Positions 63,373-64,000 of a DNA stretch of 64,000 bases are shown one piece after another. The position numbers and the translations under genes were made by a program. The notes below the pieces were generated by a model that saw nothing but the letters and a program-made list of their open reading frames with translations, did not search any database and was not told where the DNA came from. The DNA comes from Acanthaster planci. Its lineage: Eukaryota > Echinodermata > Asteroidea > Valvatida > Acanthasteridae. The first letter of the stretch is position 1, and the number at the start of each line of letters is the position of its first letter. The stretch spans positions 2,609,322 to 2,673,321 of the forward strand of contig NW_019091358.1 of NCBI RefSeq assembly GCF_001949145.1. The letters run 5' to 3'.

Positions 63373-64000
63373 GCAAGCGCAGGTGCAGCAGGTTTCGTGT
63401 ATGCCGACGTGCTACGAGACTGCTGCATGTTTGGGCTTCAGTGCGGATCTTGCCGTGGAGACATGAACCACCGTGGTGATCAGATACGATCTCGAGGAAA
63501 AACTAAAGGCTAGCTACACATTTTTATTTTTTTCGGATTAGGGATCCGCTGACCTTTTTGGAGGGAGGCAGATACAATCTAGTTGTGCCAGTTTTTAATG
63601 TTGTTTTAGCAGTGTCAGAAAAATTATAAACTTAACGGCTAACAGTACCTAAGCCACATTTGCTTAACTTGATGCTTATATGGCTTGTAGTCAATTTCTT
63701 TATTTACAAAGAAAACAGATGCTGATGTAAACTCCGATGTGACTTTTTTATTCCATCTATAGACAGTACCTCCTTTAATACTCAAAATAAAAAAGTCTAA
63801 CATTCATTATTCTAATTATGGTTGTAAGGAGACCCAGCTTAGCCATTGTATAAAATTCAAGTCGTGTACCCATTTCATCAGATGTCTGTTAACTTAATTT
63901 CAAGACATTCTCAGTCCAGTCTGAAAAGCTGGACGAATTGCATGTGGCAAAACATTTCGGCCTATTCACTTTGACTTCATGCATAGATGCGGATCAGATA
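63373..64000. other. Intergenic sequence to window end, no gene seen
   Basis: No coding frame, RNA gene or repeat family was recognised. Confidence 0.5.

Noticed and set aside
59269-64000. Searched for a divergent SUGP1-like first exon, as next to MAU2 in vertebrates
   Set aside because: No matching N-terminal sequence was found on the plus strand.

Overview
This is an animal nuclear genome fragment: spliced genes with GT-AG introns, long non-coding spacers, dispersed repeats and one assembly gap (149 N, 35139-35287). The three protein genes are clear orthologues of human genes. Short GTAC/CATG palindromes (ACATGTACATGTACAT type) are scattered throughout, as is common in invertebrate deuterostomes such as amphioxus, acorn worms and echinoderms. 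The sequence alone does not fix the species.

Layout. (1) 1-2452, + strand: the last four coding exons of a NEDD4/NEDD4L-type HECT ubiquitin ligase, including the catalytic cysteine and the C-terminus, followed by 3'UTR. (2) 2453-11042: 3'UTRs and convergent intergenic DNA, holding an intact 329-bp hAT-type MITE with a perfect 8-bp target duplication at 8511-8839. (3) 11043-17677, - strand: a complete coding set for GATAD2 (p66), a NuRD subunit. It has five exons and encodes 826 aa. The only introns between coding exons are in this interval; the 5' leader probably extends far upstream, perhaps to about 31-33 kb. (4) 17.7-44.7 kb: leader intron or intergenic DNA without convincing genes. It contains CpG-rich stretches and a cluster of CACGTG E-boxes at 31.2-32.9 kb, a foldback element near 39.5-39.9 kb and a palindromic minisatellite at 43.1-43.4 kb. 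(5) 44853-59268, - strand: a complete 15-exon MAU2 (SCC4) gene, the cohesin-loader partner of NIPBL, about 612 aa. (6) 59.3-64 kb: flank with a tandem array of ~67-bp units, an intron-containing tRNA-Tyr(GTA), and a dense TACATGTA-rich patch.

The three proteins do not form one pathway: the first is a ubiquitin ligase, the second a chromatin repressor subunit and the third a cohesin loader. However, MAU2 lies directly upstream of GATAD2 in the same orientation, the arrangement of MAU2 and GATAD2A on human chromosome 19p13.11. This looks like ancient conserved microsynteny.

Exon coordinates below were derived by hand from splice consensus, phase continuity and recalled family sequence. All junction phases agree across GATAD2 and MAU2. 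The one ambiguous acceptor is MAU2 exon 2. I see no new multi-gene system. The most notable points are the synteny, a large acidic in-frame cassette exon in p66, the E-box cluster and several structured repeats.
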